Source: UBA1715 sp964346725 (GTDB lineage Bacteria > Bacteroidota > Bacteroidia > Bacteroidales > UBA1715). From it: 64,000 nucleotides of DNA. Location of the stretch: the NCBI GenBank assembly GCA_964346725.1, contig CAYFVM010000001.1:62001-126000 (forward strand). The letters are read 5' to 3'. Under the pieces are notes generated by a model that was not told where the DNA came from, did not search any database, and worked only from the letters and a program-made list of their open reading frames with translations. Numbering within the stretch: position 1 is the first letter of the stretch; each line of letters begins with the position of its first letter. Both the position numbers and the translations under genes were made by a program. Positions 7,772 to 15,208 of the stretch are shown in pieces.

Positions 7772-8203
7772 TTATTTAAACGACTCGAATGTAGGATTTT
7801 TAAGTCGGTTACCTTTGCTATCCCAGAGCTTTTGGTCAATATTTCTATCGTTGCGATAAGTTATTTCTTTTGCAACTTGCCCATTTTGGTGCCAATAGTA
7901 TGTTGTTCCTTCTTTTTTGTTGTTAGAGTATGTAGAAACACGTTTTTTTTCGCCAGTAGAATACCAGTATGCCCAAGTTCCTTCTTTTTTTCCATTATTA
8001 TATTCACCAATCAAACCAATTTTTCCATTGGAATGTTTTGCGTATACTTTACCTGTATAGGGTTTTCCGTCGAGATATGAAAGTTCCATATCTTCTTGAC
8101 CTACCGTTACCCATTGCTGTTTAAGTTGCGATAAATCAACGTTTTGAGCAAAAGCAACGTTTGTAAGTAAGCAAACTACCAATACAAGCAAATGTTTCTT
8201 CAT
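7772..8203 (-). CDS. Secreted MORN-repeat (YwqK-like) protein
   Basis: A 143-residue protein starting MKKHLLVLVVCLLTNVAFAQ, a clear signal peptide with a likely cut after AFA. The mature part holds about four MORN_2-type repeats, recognisable as G-x-Y-x-x-G-K/ W-x-Y-W-x-x-x-G-x-K patterns (for example YNNGKKEGTWAYWYSTGEK). The ATG at 8201-8203 was chosen because it begins the signal peptide; an in-frame upstream extension to 8368 would bury it. Proteins of this type are common in Bacteroidota and lack a settled function. It lies 6 bp before the ppx/gppA gene. Confidence 0.85.
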   Translation of the reverse strand: MKKHLLVLVVCLLTNVAFAQNVDLSQLKQQWVTVGQEDMELSYLDGKPYTGKVYAKHSNGKIGLIGEYNNGKKEGTWAYWYSTGEKKRVSTYSNNKKEGTTYYWHQNGQVAKEITYRNDRNIDQKLWDSKGNRLKNPTFESFK

Positions 8204-8327
8204 GTCGTTTTTACATTTTAAAACTATTTGCAATAGTAAGAAATTTCTATCGATTTTGTACCATTCATTTTGTTTTTTTTCCACAATACCTTGAAAACAT
8301 TTGTGTATTTTTGCAAAAAGATTTAAC

Positions 8328-9587
8328 ATGAGTACAACAGTATTATTTTGGATAGTTATTGCTATCATAGTTATTGATTATGTGGTAGAACGTGTGTTGG
8401 ATTATCTTAATGGCACAATGCGTAGCGCGCAGATTCCCACAGAAGTTTCTGATATCTACGATGCTACAACGTATGATAAGCAACAACGATACGAATACGA
8501 AAAATCTAAAATCAGCTTTTGGAGTAGCACGGTTGGTTTTGTTTTAATTATGGCTTTGTTTGTTTCAGGGGCTTATGGTATTCTTGATGCATGGATTGGA
8601 AATACGTTTGGTGCTGGTCCTGTTATTTCCGGCTTGCTTTTCTTTGGTATACTATATTGGTGTTTCGACATTATAGAAACTCCATTTGAATGGTACAACA
8701 CGTTTGTAATAGAAGAAAAATTTGGGTTTAACAAAATGACCCCTAAAATTTTTATATTAGATAAGCTGAAGTCATGGTTGGTTGGTGCAGTTTTAGGAAG
8801 TATTATCTTAGGAGGGTTGATTTTACTCATTTTGCAATTTGGCCATCAATTTTGGATTTTCGCATGGATTGCAATATCTCTATTTCTTGTGTTTTTCAAT
8901 TTATTCTATTCGTCATTGATAGTTCCGTTGTTTAACAAACAAACGCCATTGGAAGATGGTGAATTGAAAGATGCAATTTTTGCATTTGGTAAAAAAGCAG
9001 GTTTTGAGTTAGACAATATATATGTGATAGATGGTTCAAAACGTTCAACGAAAGCAAATGCCTATTTCACCGGATTTGGTGCTAAAAAGCGCATTGTATT
9101 GTACGACACGCTCATGCAAGAATTGACAACACAAGAAATTGTAGCAGTATTGGCACATGAAATTGGTCACTATAAGAAAAAACATACTCTTGTAATGTTG
9201 GGAACGTCAATTCTACAAATGGGACTTATTTTGTTTTTGTTTGGCTTGTTTATTTCTGTTCCAGCATTTACCGAAGTTTTAGGAATTGAATATATGTCCG
9301 GATATGAAAAATGTTATGCTTCTTTTTATGTGTTTAGTATTTTATTTACCCCAATTTCATTCTTTATAGGATTGGGTGTATATGCTTTTTCACGCAAAAA
9401 CGAGTATCAAGCCGATCATTTTTCTGGAGAAGAACATTCTTCAGAAGAACTTGAAAAAGCCTTGAAGAAGCTAACAAAATCAAGTCTTTCAAACCTTACT
9501 CCTCATCCTTGGTACGTTTTTTGTTATTATTCTCACCCAACACTTTATCAACGAATAAAAGCGTTGCGAACTATTAAAAAAGAATAA
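8328..9587 (+). CDS. M48 family (Ste24/CAAX prenyl protease type) membrane metalloprotease
   Basis: A 419-residue multi-pass membrane protease of the Ste24 type. The zinc motif HEIGH is at residues 277-281, and the third ligand region EYQADHFS follows near residue 360. The N-terminal half has the Ste24 layout of several membrane helices with a periplasmic/cytoplasmic segment containing WYNTFVIEEKFGFNKMT, a family signature. Bacterial members lack prenylated substrates and probably act in membrane protein quality control (inference). The ATG at 8328 is preferred over a TTG at 8301, because a TATTTTTG -7 element occupies 8306-8313. It may be co-transcribed with the DciA-like gene 2 bp downstream. 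Confidence 0.93.
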   Translation: MSTTVLFWIVIAIIVIDYVVERVLDYLNGTMRSAQIPTEVSDIYDATTYDKQQRYEYEKSKISFWSSTVGFVLIMALFVSGAYGILDAWIGNTFGAGPVISGLLFFGILYWCFDIIETPFEWYNTFVIEEKFGFNKMTPKIFILDKLKSWLVGAVLGSIILGGLILLILQFGHQFWIFAWIAISLFLVFFNLFYSSLIVPLFNKQTPLEDGELKDAIFAFGKKAGFELDNIYVIDGSKRSTKANAYFTGFGAKKRIVLYDTLMQELTTQEIVAVLAHEIGHYKKKHTLVMLGTSILQMGLILFLFGLFISVPAFTEVLGIEYMSGYEKCYASFYVFSILFTPISFFIGLGVYAFSRKNEYQADHFSGEEHSSEELEKALKKLTKSSLSNLTPHPWYVFCYYSHPTLYQRIKALRTIKKE

Positions 9588-9589
9588 TT

Positions 9590-9931
9590 ATGGAAGGCGA
9601 TCAAAATATTCAAACGATTTTTTCAGCGATGAACTCAATGGAAAATTCTAGTCGTTCTCAAAATGCAAAAAATAAGAAGAACGGCATACGAATTAATCCA
9701 ACCGTGTTTCTTCGTATGGAAGAATTTGCAGTTAAACAAAAATGGAAGGAGGTGGTAGGTCCTATGTTTGCGAATGCAGCAACGTCTATTAGACTCAATA
9801 ACAAAGTGTTGATGATTTCTGTAAATTCGGCGACAATTAGAAACGAACTTATCTTGAATAAATCAACAATTTGTGCGAGAATCAATAAAGAATTACATAA
9901 GAATTTAGTTTATGACATCGTTGTAAAGTAG
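9590..9931 (+). CDS. DUF721/DciA-like protein
   Basis: A 113-residue protein. The central and C-terminal part (W-K-E-V-V-G, then A-x-x-x-S-I-R-L-x-x-x-V-L-x-I) is the DUF721 pattern of DciA, the protein that helps load the replicative helicase in bacteria lacking DnaC. The N-terminal 35 residues are polar and probably disordered. It starts 2 bp after the protease gene, a spacing that suggests co-translation. DNA-replication function is inferred from family membership only; short Bacteroidota members are poorly studied. Confidence 0.75.
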   Translation: MEGDQNIQTIFSAMNSMENSSRSQNAKNKKNGIRINPTVFLRMEEFAVKQKWKEVVGPMFANAATSIRLNNKVLMISVNSATIRNELILNKSTICARINKELHKNLVYDIVVK

Positions 9932-9993
9932 TTTTTGTTATAAACATGTTAATATTTTCGAGGAACACTGTTCGAAATAAGAAAAAAAATAAG

Positions 9994-10001
9994 TAAATTT
10001 G
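9994..10001 (+). promoter_or_regulatory. -7 element and dyad upstream of the secreted protein gene
   Basis: TAAATTTG (9994-10001) fits TAnnTTTG. A TTCG at 9971-9974 is at -33 spacing but is a poor match. It overlaps a small dyad, GAACA-C-TGTTC (9963-9973), which could be an operator. Confidence 0.4.
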
Positions 10002-10021
10002 GCTCACTAAAAATAGATTAG

Positions 10022-10522
10022 ATGATGAAAAAAAATGTTAGCATATTAGTTGTACTTTTATTAGGGTTAAGTCTTAATGTATTGGCGCAAAATAATTGTT
10101 TAAATTTTCATAAACAGAGATGCCAAACTTTAGCCTCAAGTGGTTATGTCATGTCAAATGACTCACGAAGCGCAATGATGCGTAAAGGTCAAACATCAGA
10201 GTTTAGAATTACAATCTATCAAGGTAAAGATTACAGAATCTCTGTATGTACCGATGAATCAGCTCTTGGAAATACTATTCATATGCGTTTAGTTGATTAT
10301 GATACAAATGAGGTTTTGTATGATAACAAAGATAAAAATTATGTAAAAGATTATGAATTTACAGTAATTTTAACTCGTACAATCAAAATAGTCATTGATA
10401 TCCCAGAAGATCCAACACAAAAAGATTTGGGTGCAAACACAGGTTTGATTTCAAAATCAATTAATCAGGGGTGTGTAGGTGTTTTGATTGAAGAAATGAG
10501 TACACCAAAAACAGGTTTCTAA
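10022..10522 (+). CDS. Secreted protein of unknown function
   Basis: A 166-residue protein with a signal peptide (MMKKNVSILVVLLLGLSLNV, cut after LAQ). The mature part contains a conserved-looking core with a SNDSRSA stretch, EFRITIYQGKDYRISVC, and later TRTIKIVIDIPED, which resembles a beta-sandwich. Two ATGs in a row (10022 and 10025) could serve as the start. Three or four Cys residues in the mature part suggest periplasmic disulphides. I recall similar gliding- or envelope-associated small proteins in Bacteroidota but cannot name a family. It is monocistronic, with its own promoter and terminator. Confidence 0.75.
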   Translation: MMKKNVSILVVLLLGLSLNVLAQNNCLNFHKQRCQTLASSGYVMSNDSRSAMMRKGQTSEFRITIYQGKDYRISVCTDESALGNTIHMRLVDYDTNEVLYDNKDKNYVKDYEFTVILTRTIKIVIDIPEDPTQKDLGANTGLISKSINQGCVGVLIEEMSTPKTGF

Positions 10523-10590
10523 AATTCCTTTGGAATTTTTAAAATAAATGAAGGGCATTGTTTGTAATGACAATGCCCTTCATTATTTTT
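10521..10590 (+). terminator. Double terminator after the secreted protein gene
   Basis: Two hairpins in series: AAAATTCC/GGAATTTT (about 10521-10538), then a perfect 14-bp stem, AATGAAGGGCATTG (10547-10560) with CAATGCCCTTCATT (10571-10584), ending in ATTTTTG. The second overlaps the rlmN promoter. Confidence 0.85.
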
Positions 10591-10591
10591 G
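10561..10591 (+). promoter_or_regulatory. rlmN promoter embedded in a terminator hairpin
   Basis: TTTG (10561-10564) lies exactly in the hairpin loop, and TATTTTTG (10584-10591) uses the last stem base and the terminator T run. The 19-bp spacer is the right arm of the hairpin. Both elements match the consensus fully. Confidence 0.7.
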
Positions 10592-10610
10592 TGCCGTAAA
10601 AACTACATAT

Positions 10611-11648
10611 ATGCAAAAGCAAGATATATTATCATTATCATTCGATGAGTTGTGTAACACACTGGCTGAATTAGGCGAAAAAAAGTTTAGAGCAACTCAG
10701 TTGTATCAATGGATTTGGCAAAAGCGAGTTCGCTCATTTGATCAAATGTCTAATCTTTCTCAGAAGCTACGCGAACAATTATCTGAAAAATTCTATTTCC
10801 AAACTATTAAAGCTGTTGATACAAAAAAAAGTTCTGATGGTTCTTATAAATTTCTGTTTTCGTTTTTTGATGGAGCAGTTGTAGAGGGTGTATTGATTCC
10901 AGCGAAGGATAGAATGACTGCTTGCATTTCTTCGCAGGTAGGTTGTGGCTTACAGTGTACTTTTTGTGCTACGGGTTCGCTAGGATTTACTCGTAATTTG
11001 TCAGTAGGAGAAATTACAGATCAGTTTTTTATTATGGACGCCACAGCTCGAGAGACTGAAAATGGAGGTGTTTCTAATATTGTATATATGGGCATGGGAG
11101 AACCGCTTATGAACTATGGCGCAGTTATGACTTCTATAGCTCGCTTGACTGAGGTAAACGGCGCAGCACTTGCACCATCAAGAATAACACTTTCAACAGC
11201 GGGAATAATCAAAAATATAAAACAGTTAGCTGATGATAATTTCCCTTGCCATTTGGCTATTTCGCTTCATGCTCCAAAAGACTTATTGCGAACGCAATTG
11301 ATGCCGATAAACAAGTCTAATCCATTGGCAAAATTGAGCGATGTACTTGCGTATTATCATGAAAAAACAAAAAATCGTATAACGATAGAGTATATGTTGT
11401 TGCATGGAGTAAACGATTCTATACAAAATGCTCGTGATTTGGCAGAATTTACGAAACGTTTCCCTGTAAAAATCAATGTAATAGAATTTAATCCTCATGA
11501 ACATGCAGAGTATAAAAAATCGGACAAACAAACATTTGAAGCGTTTGTTACTTTTTTGAAAGGATTGAATTTAATAGTAAACGTGCGCTATTCCAAAGGT
11601 AAAGATATTGCTGCAGCATGTGGACAACTTGCTGGAAAGCGTCGATAG
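10611..11648 (+). CDS. rlmN: 23S rRNA (adenine2503-C2)/tRNA methyltransferase
   Basis: A 345-residue radical SAM enzyme that methylates C2 of A2503 in 23S rRNA and A37 in some tRNAs. The cluster motif CGLQCTFCATG (CxxxCxxC) is visible near residue 113, and QLMPINKSN and the C-terminal ACGQLAGK, with its catalytic Cys, are family landmarks. The ATG at 10611 (MQKQDILSLS) is preferred over one at 10548, because the promoter lies between them. The MFS gene begins right after the stop. Confidence 0.97.
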   Translation: MQKQDILSLSFDELCNTLAELGEKKFRATQLYQWIWQKRVRSFDQMSNLSQKLREQLSEKFYFQTIKAVDTKKSSDGSYKFLFSFFDGAVVEGVLIPAKDRMTACISSQVGCGLQCTFCATGSLGFTRNLSVGEITDQFFIMDATARETENGGVSNIVYMGMGEPLMNYGAVMTSIARLTEVNGAALAPSRITLSTAGIIKNIKQLADDNFPCHLAISLHAPKDLLRTQLMPINKSNPLAKLSDVLAYYHEKTKNRITIEYMLLHGVNDSIQNARDLAEFTKRFPVKINVIEFNPHEHAEYKKSDKQTFEAFVTFLKGLNLIVNVRYSKGKDIAAACGQLAGKRR

Positions 11649-11650
11649 AA

Positions 11651-12875
11651 ATGCTTACGAGTAATCAGTATTCAACGTATTCGGTACGAGCCATAAAACT
11701 GCTTTATTTCTTGCTCTACGTAGGAATGGCGGCATGGTCTACGCAATTTTATGCTTTTTTAGAACGAGAGCGTTCACTTTCCGGTGTACAAATTGGCGCA
11801 ATTGCAGCAGTACAACAAATAAACAATCTGATAATTCTTCCATTTTGGGGTATGATTTCCGACCGATATGGTAAACGGCGGGTATTTCTTATTCTACTTG
11901 CTGTTTCAGCGCTTTGTATCGAAGGTTTTTTGTATACCGGAGGCTTTATATATTATTTGTTGTTCATCGTAGTATTTACAACATTATACAATCCATTGGC
12001 AGCCTTGGTCGATTCGTTTGCGTTGGAAAGGACAAGTATTCCTTTTGTGCGTTCATCGTATGGAAATATGCGATTATGGGCTTCATTAGGCTGGGCAGTT
12101 TCCTCTATAGGAACGGGAATGCTTATTCGATATTCGGGATTCTCTTTTTCTATAATATTCCTTATTACTACGGTATTTTTTGTCGTTGCGTGGATTATAG
12201 CCTATTTTTCATTGAATAAAAAACATGAGTACAAAACATCAAAATCGCCATCGTTCAAAACCTTGCGAGAATTGCTCATGAGTGACCGACGTATTGTATT
12301 GTTCTTTCTTTTTGACATATTATATTTTAAATTTTCCGATTCTGAATAAGATAAATATCTATTATTCAGAAACATGCGTATCATATTTCCCCGATTTATC
12401 TGAAGAAGAATTGAATGCGAAAATAGGACTTATAGTTGGTATTGCATTTGCTGTACAATCAATATGTGAACTTCTTTTTATGTCCTTTGCCAATTTGTTC
12501 TTCAAGCGATATGGAACGAGAAACGTAATTCTTTTTACCATGTTTGTGGCTTTTGTGCGAATAATGTTGTATGGATTATCAACAAATCCATGGTTTTCTG
12601 TTGTGGTAGGGGCAACGCATGGCATTACTTTAGGATTGTTTTGGGTTGCTGCCGTTGGATATGTTCACACGTTAATACCTAAGAGCCAAAACTCTACTGG
12701 TCAAATGTTGTTTAATACTTTTTTGGCAATAGGTACTTGCATTGGTAATTTACTTACCGGATTCATGAAGGATACTATTAGCATACAAACCGGCATGATG
12801 GTTAATGCTACGATAATTCTTGGTATACTTTTGACAGGAATCTTTTTTACAAAACGCCAGACTCATTTGGTGTAA
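11651..12875 (+). pseudogene. MFS transporter (MFS_1-like/PPP family), frameshifted
   Basis: The reading frame from ATG 11651 (MLTSNQYSTYS) gives about 230 residues with helices 1-6 of a major-facilitator transporter, including the loop motif GMISDRYGKRR between helices 2 and 3. It then stops at 12347-12349. The continuation, helices 7-12 (INIYYSETCVSYF to the stop at 12873-12875), is in the +1 frame. Joined, it would be about 408 residues, the usual length. The break is near TTTTAAATTTT (12325-12335), where one extra base would explain it. It could be a real mutation or an assembly/read error. Substrate unknown; the MFS_1-like group includes nucleoside and phenylpropionate transporters. The 3' end overlaps the antiporter gene by 29 bp. 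Confidence 0.8.
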
Positions 12876-14349
12876 TATCATCTTTCCCAAAATCAGCAAG
12901 AGTGTCTTCATTGTCAGTAATGACAAGCATTCTGTCGTTTTCTAGTAATGTGGTTTTTCCTGTAGGAACAAAAAAAACTGTATCTCGTTTTACCATGATA
13001 GCCAAGGTGTTTCCCGGTAAACCGATATTCATAAGCAAGCTTCCGTTTTGTAACATATCTTTGGTTATGGTAATTTCTGTTGCGACTGATTTAATTTCTT
13101 CTGGCAAGTCAATGTCAAAATGTTCGGGTTTTCGTAATTTTTTGGAAACACCTACAAGATGTAAAAGTTTTGCAACTTTTGTAAGGGATGTTCCTTGAAC
13201 TATAAGAGAAACGAGTGTGCAAAAGAATACGATATTGAAAATTAGTTTACCATTCGGAATATCAGCATTAAGGCAGAGTATCGCAAAAATAATAGGTACA
13301 GCACCACGTAATCCAACCCACGAAACAAATGCTTTATCTCTTATGTGCATTCGTCTAAATGGTGCGAGGCAAATAAAAACACTTAACGGACGAGAGATAA
13401 AGATAAGTACAAAACTGATAAGTAGTCCGGGGATGATAATAGGAACAAGTTCGTGAGGATTAACTAACAGCCCCAAAATCAAGAACATGAGAAGCTGGAA
13501 TAGCCAAGTTAGACCATCAAAGAATCTTATGGTAGAGTTTTTGTGGATTAATTTGCTATTCCCGATTACAAGACCACTAATGTATACTGCTAAATAGGGA
13601 TTTCCTTTCAAAAAATAAGTGGTTGAAAAGATAAATAGACATGTAGTGAAGACCAGTATAGGATAGAGAGAATCGTTTTCAATATTGAGTTTGTTAATCA
13701 GGAACACAACCAATTTTCCAAGCATATATCCCATAATAAAACCAATTATGAGTTGCATTAAGACCATGAGTATGGCGTTAAGGAAGTTAGGTTCAGCGTT
13801 TGATTTAACTATACTAATAAGGGTGATAGTGAGCACATATGCCATAGGGTCGTTACTACCGCTTTCCAACTCAAGCATAGGGCGAAGATTGTTTTTGATT
13901 CGCATCTTTTTTGCTCTAAATATTGAGAATACCGAGGCAGAGTCTGTTGACGACATGGTAGAAGCCAATAGAAGTGATGTTACTATACTAACACCTGCCG
14001 ATGCGTATGTTTTTCCCAGAATCCACCATATTGCTATTCCTGTAAACAGAGCAGTAAGAAGAACTCCGACCGTTGATAATATAATTCCTTGTGCTAAAAC
14101 CGGTTTTATGTCGTTAATGTTGGTATCCATACCACCTGAGAATAAAATGACGCACAAAGCAATTGTTCCAACAGCTTGAGCCATTTGTATATTATCGAAA
14201 GCGATACCAAATCCATCGCTCCCAAAAAGCATTCCAACCGAAAGGAAAAGAAGTAATGATGGAACCCCAAACCTATATCCAGCTTTATCGGCAATAATAC
14301 TGACGAAAAAAAGAATTGAAATAAGGAGTAGGATAAGTTCTAATTGCAT
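12847..14349 (-). CDS. K+/H+ antiporter, CPA1 family with RCK-C domain
   Basis: A 500-residue protein. Roughly residues 1-400 form about 12 membrane helices of the cation:proton antiporter-1 type, with the helix pair containing ESGSNDPMAYV (near 160) as the family's ion-binding core. The C-terminal 80 residues (from about 415, EITITKDMLQNGSLLMNIGLP to VITDNEDTL) form a TrkA-C/RCK-C ligand-sensing domain. This matches the potassium/proton antiporter NhaP2/CvrA subfamily, which exports K+ and may be gated by a nucleotide. A TACCTTTG -7 element sits on the minus strand at 14370-14377. The gene converges with, and overlaps by 29 bp, the MFS gene. Confidence 0.92.
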   Translation of the reverse strand: MQLELILLLISILFFVSIIADKAGYRFGVPSLLLFLSVGMLFGSDGFGIAFDNIQMAQAVGTIALCVILFSGGMDTNINDIKPVLAQGIILSTVGVLLTALFTGIAIWWILGKTYASAGVSIVTSLLLASTMSSTDSASVFSIFRAKKMRIKNNLRPMLELESGSNDPMAYVLTITLISIVKSNAEPNFLNAILMVLMQLIIGFIMGYMLGKLVVFLINKLNIENDSLYPILVFTTCLFIFSTTYFLKGNPYLAVYISGLVIGNSKLIHKNSTIRFFDGLTWLFQLLMFLILGLLVNPHELVPIIIPGLLISFVLIFISRPLSVFICLAPFRRMHIRDKAFVSWVGLRGAVPIIFAILCLNADIPNGKLIFNIVFFCTLVSLIVQGTSLTKVAKLLHLVGVSKKLRKPEHFDIDLPEEIKSVATEITITKDMLQNGSLLMNIGLPGNTLAIMVKRDTVFFVPTGKTTLLENDRMLVITDNEDTLADFGKDDITPNESGVL

Positions 14350-14394
14350 CTATTACTATTTTTATGGTACAAAGGTAATAATTTCCGGCCTAAT

Positions 14395-14428
14395 AAAAAA
14401 AAGACGATCTAGTTGAAAATCGTCTTTT
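14395..14428 (-). terminator. Terminator after the LOG-family gene
   Basis: AAAAGACGAT (14399-14408) pairs with ATCGTCTTTT (14419-14428). On the minus strand the stem is followed by eight Ts. Confidence 0.8.
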
Positions 14429-14447
14429 GTGGGTATTTTGTCTATTT

Positions 14448-15158
14448 TTAGAAATTGGGTCGCAGTTCTGATTTGGAGTAGAATTTGTTTATGATTTCAA
14501 CCGCTTCATCTGCTGTATCTACTACTTGAATTAAATCCATATCAGTAGGGCTTATGTTTTTCTCTTGTTCTAACATTACTGTCTTAATCCATTCCATTAT
14601 TCCACTCCAATATGATTTACTTACTAATACAATAGGGAAGTGTTCTATTTTTCCGGTTTGAATCAATGTTACTGCTTCAAATAATTCGTCTAGCGTTCCA
14701 AATCCGCCTGGCATAACCACAAATCCTTGTGAATAACGCATAAACATTGTTTTTCTCGTAAAGAAATAGTCAAATGTAATTACTTTGTCGTGGTCAATAT
14801 ATTTGTTGGCACATTGCTCAAATGGCAGTGTTATGTTTATTCCCACAGATTTCCCTTTTGCTTGTTGAGCTCCAAGATTACCTGCTTCCATTATACCCGG
14901 ACCACCACCGGTAATTATTCCATACCCATGTTTTGTGAGTTTGTAGGCAATTTCTGTTGTTAATTTGTAGTATTCGGAATTTGGTTTGGTACGTGCTGAA
15001 CCAAAAATAGAAACACATGGACCTATTTTTGTTAATTTTTCAAATCCTTCTACAAACTCCGATATGTATTTGAAAATTTCCCAAGTGTTTTCAGCCTTTA
15101 TATTTTCCCATTCTCTTTGGTTAGCAAATCCTTCGTTGCTGATTTCGTTTTCGTTCAT
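14448..15158 (-). CDS. LOG family (TIGR00730) Rossmann-fold nucleotide hydrolase-like protein
   Basis: A 236-residue cytoplasmic protein. The GGGPGIMEAGNLGA motif (near 85) and PGGFGTLDELFE motif (near 150) define the LOG family, whose characterised members remove ribose-phosphate from cytokinin or purine nucleotides; older annotation as lysine decarboxylase is wrong for this family. The N-terminal extension of about 45 residues is typical of the longer Bacteroidota members. It has its own promoter inside the end of uvrA (TTTG, 19 bp, TATCTTTG on the minus strand) and a terminator downstream. The in vivo substrate is unknown. Confidence 0.9.
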   Translation of the reverse strand: MNENEISNEGFANQREWENIKAENTWEIFKYISEFVEGFEKLTKIGPCVSIFGSARTKPNSEYYKLTTEIAYKLTKHGYGIITGGGPGIMEAGNLGAQQAKGKSVGINITLPFEQCANKYIDHDKVITFDYFFTRKTMFMRYSQGFVVMPGGFGTLDELFEAVTLIQTGKIEHFPIVLVSKSYWSGIMEWIKTVMLEQEKNISPTDMDLIQVVDTADEAVEIINKFYSKSELRPNF

Positions 15159-15177
15159 AAAGTTTATTTTAAAATGT

Positions 15178-15208
15178 CAAAGATAATAGTTAGAGGTATT
15201 ATTTCAAA
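15178..15208 (-). promoter_or_regulatory. Promoter of the LOG-family gene, partly inside uvrA
   Basis: On the minus strand, TTTG (15205-15208) is separated by 19 bp from TATCTTTG (15178-15185). Both elements match the consensus. The -33 box lies within the last codons of uvrA. Confidence 0.65.

Noticed and set aside
7772..8368. Longer version of the MORN-repeat protein from 8368
   Set aside because: It would place 55 residues before a clear signal peptide and overlap the divergent protease gene.
12325..12335. Programmed frameshift in the MFS gene
   Set aside because: The shift is +1, no stop-associated slippery codon or downstream structure is evident, and MFS transporters are not known to use recoding.
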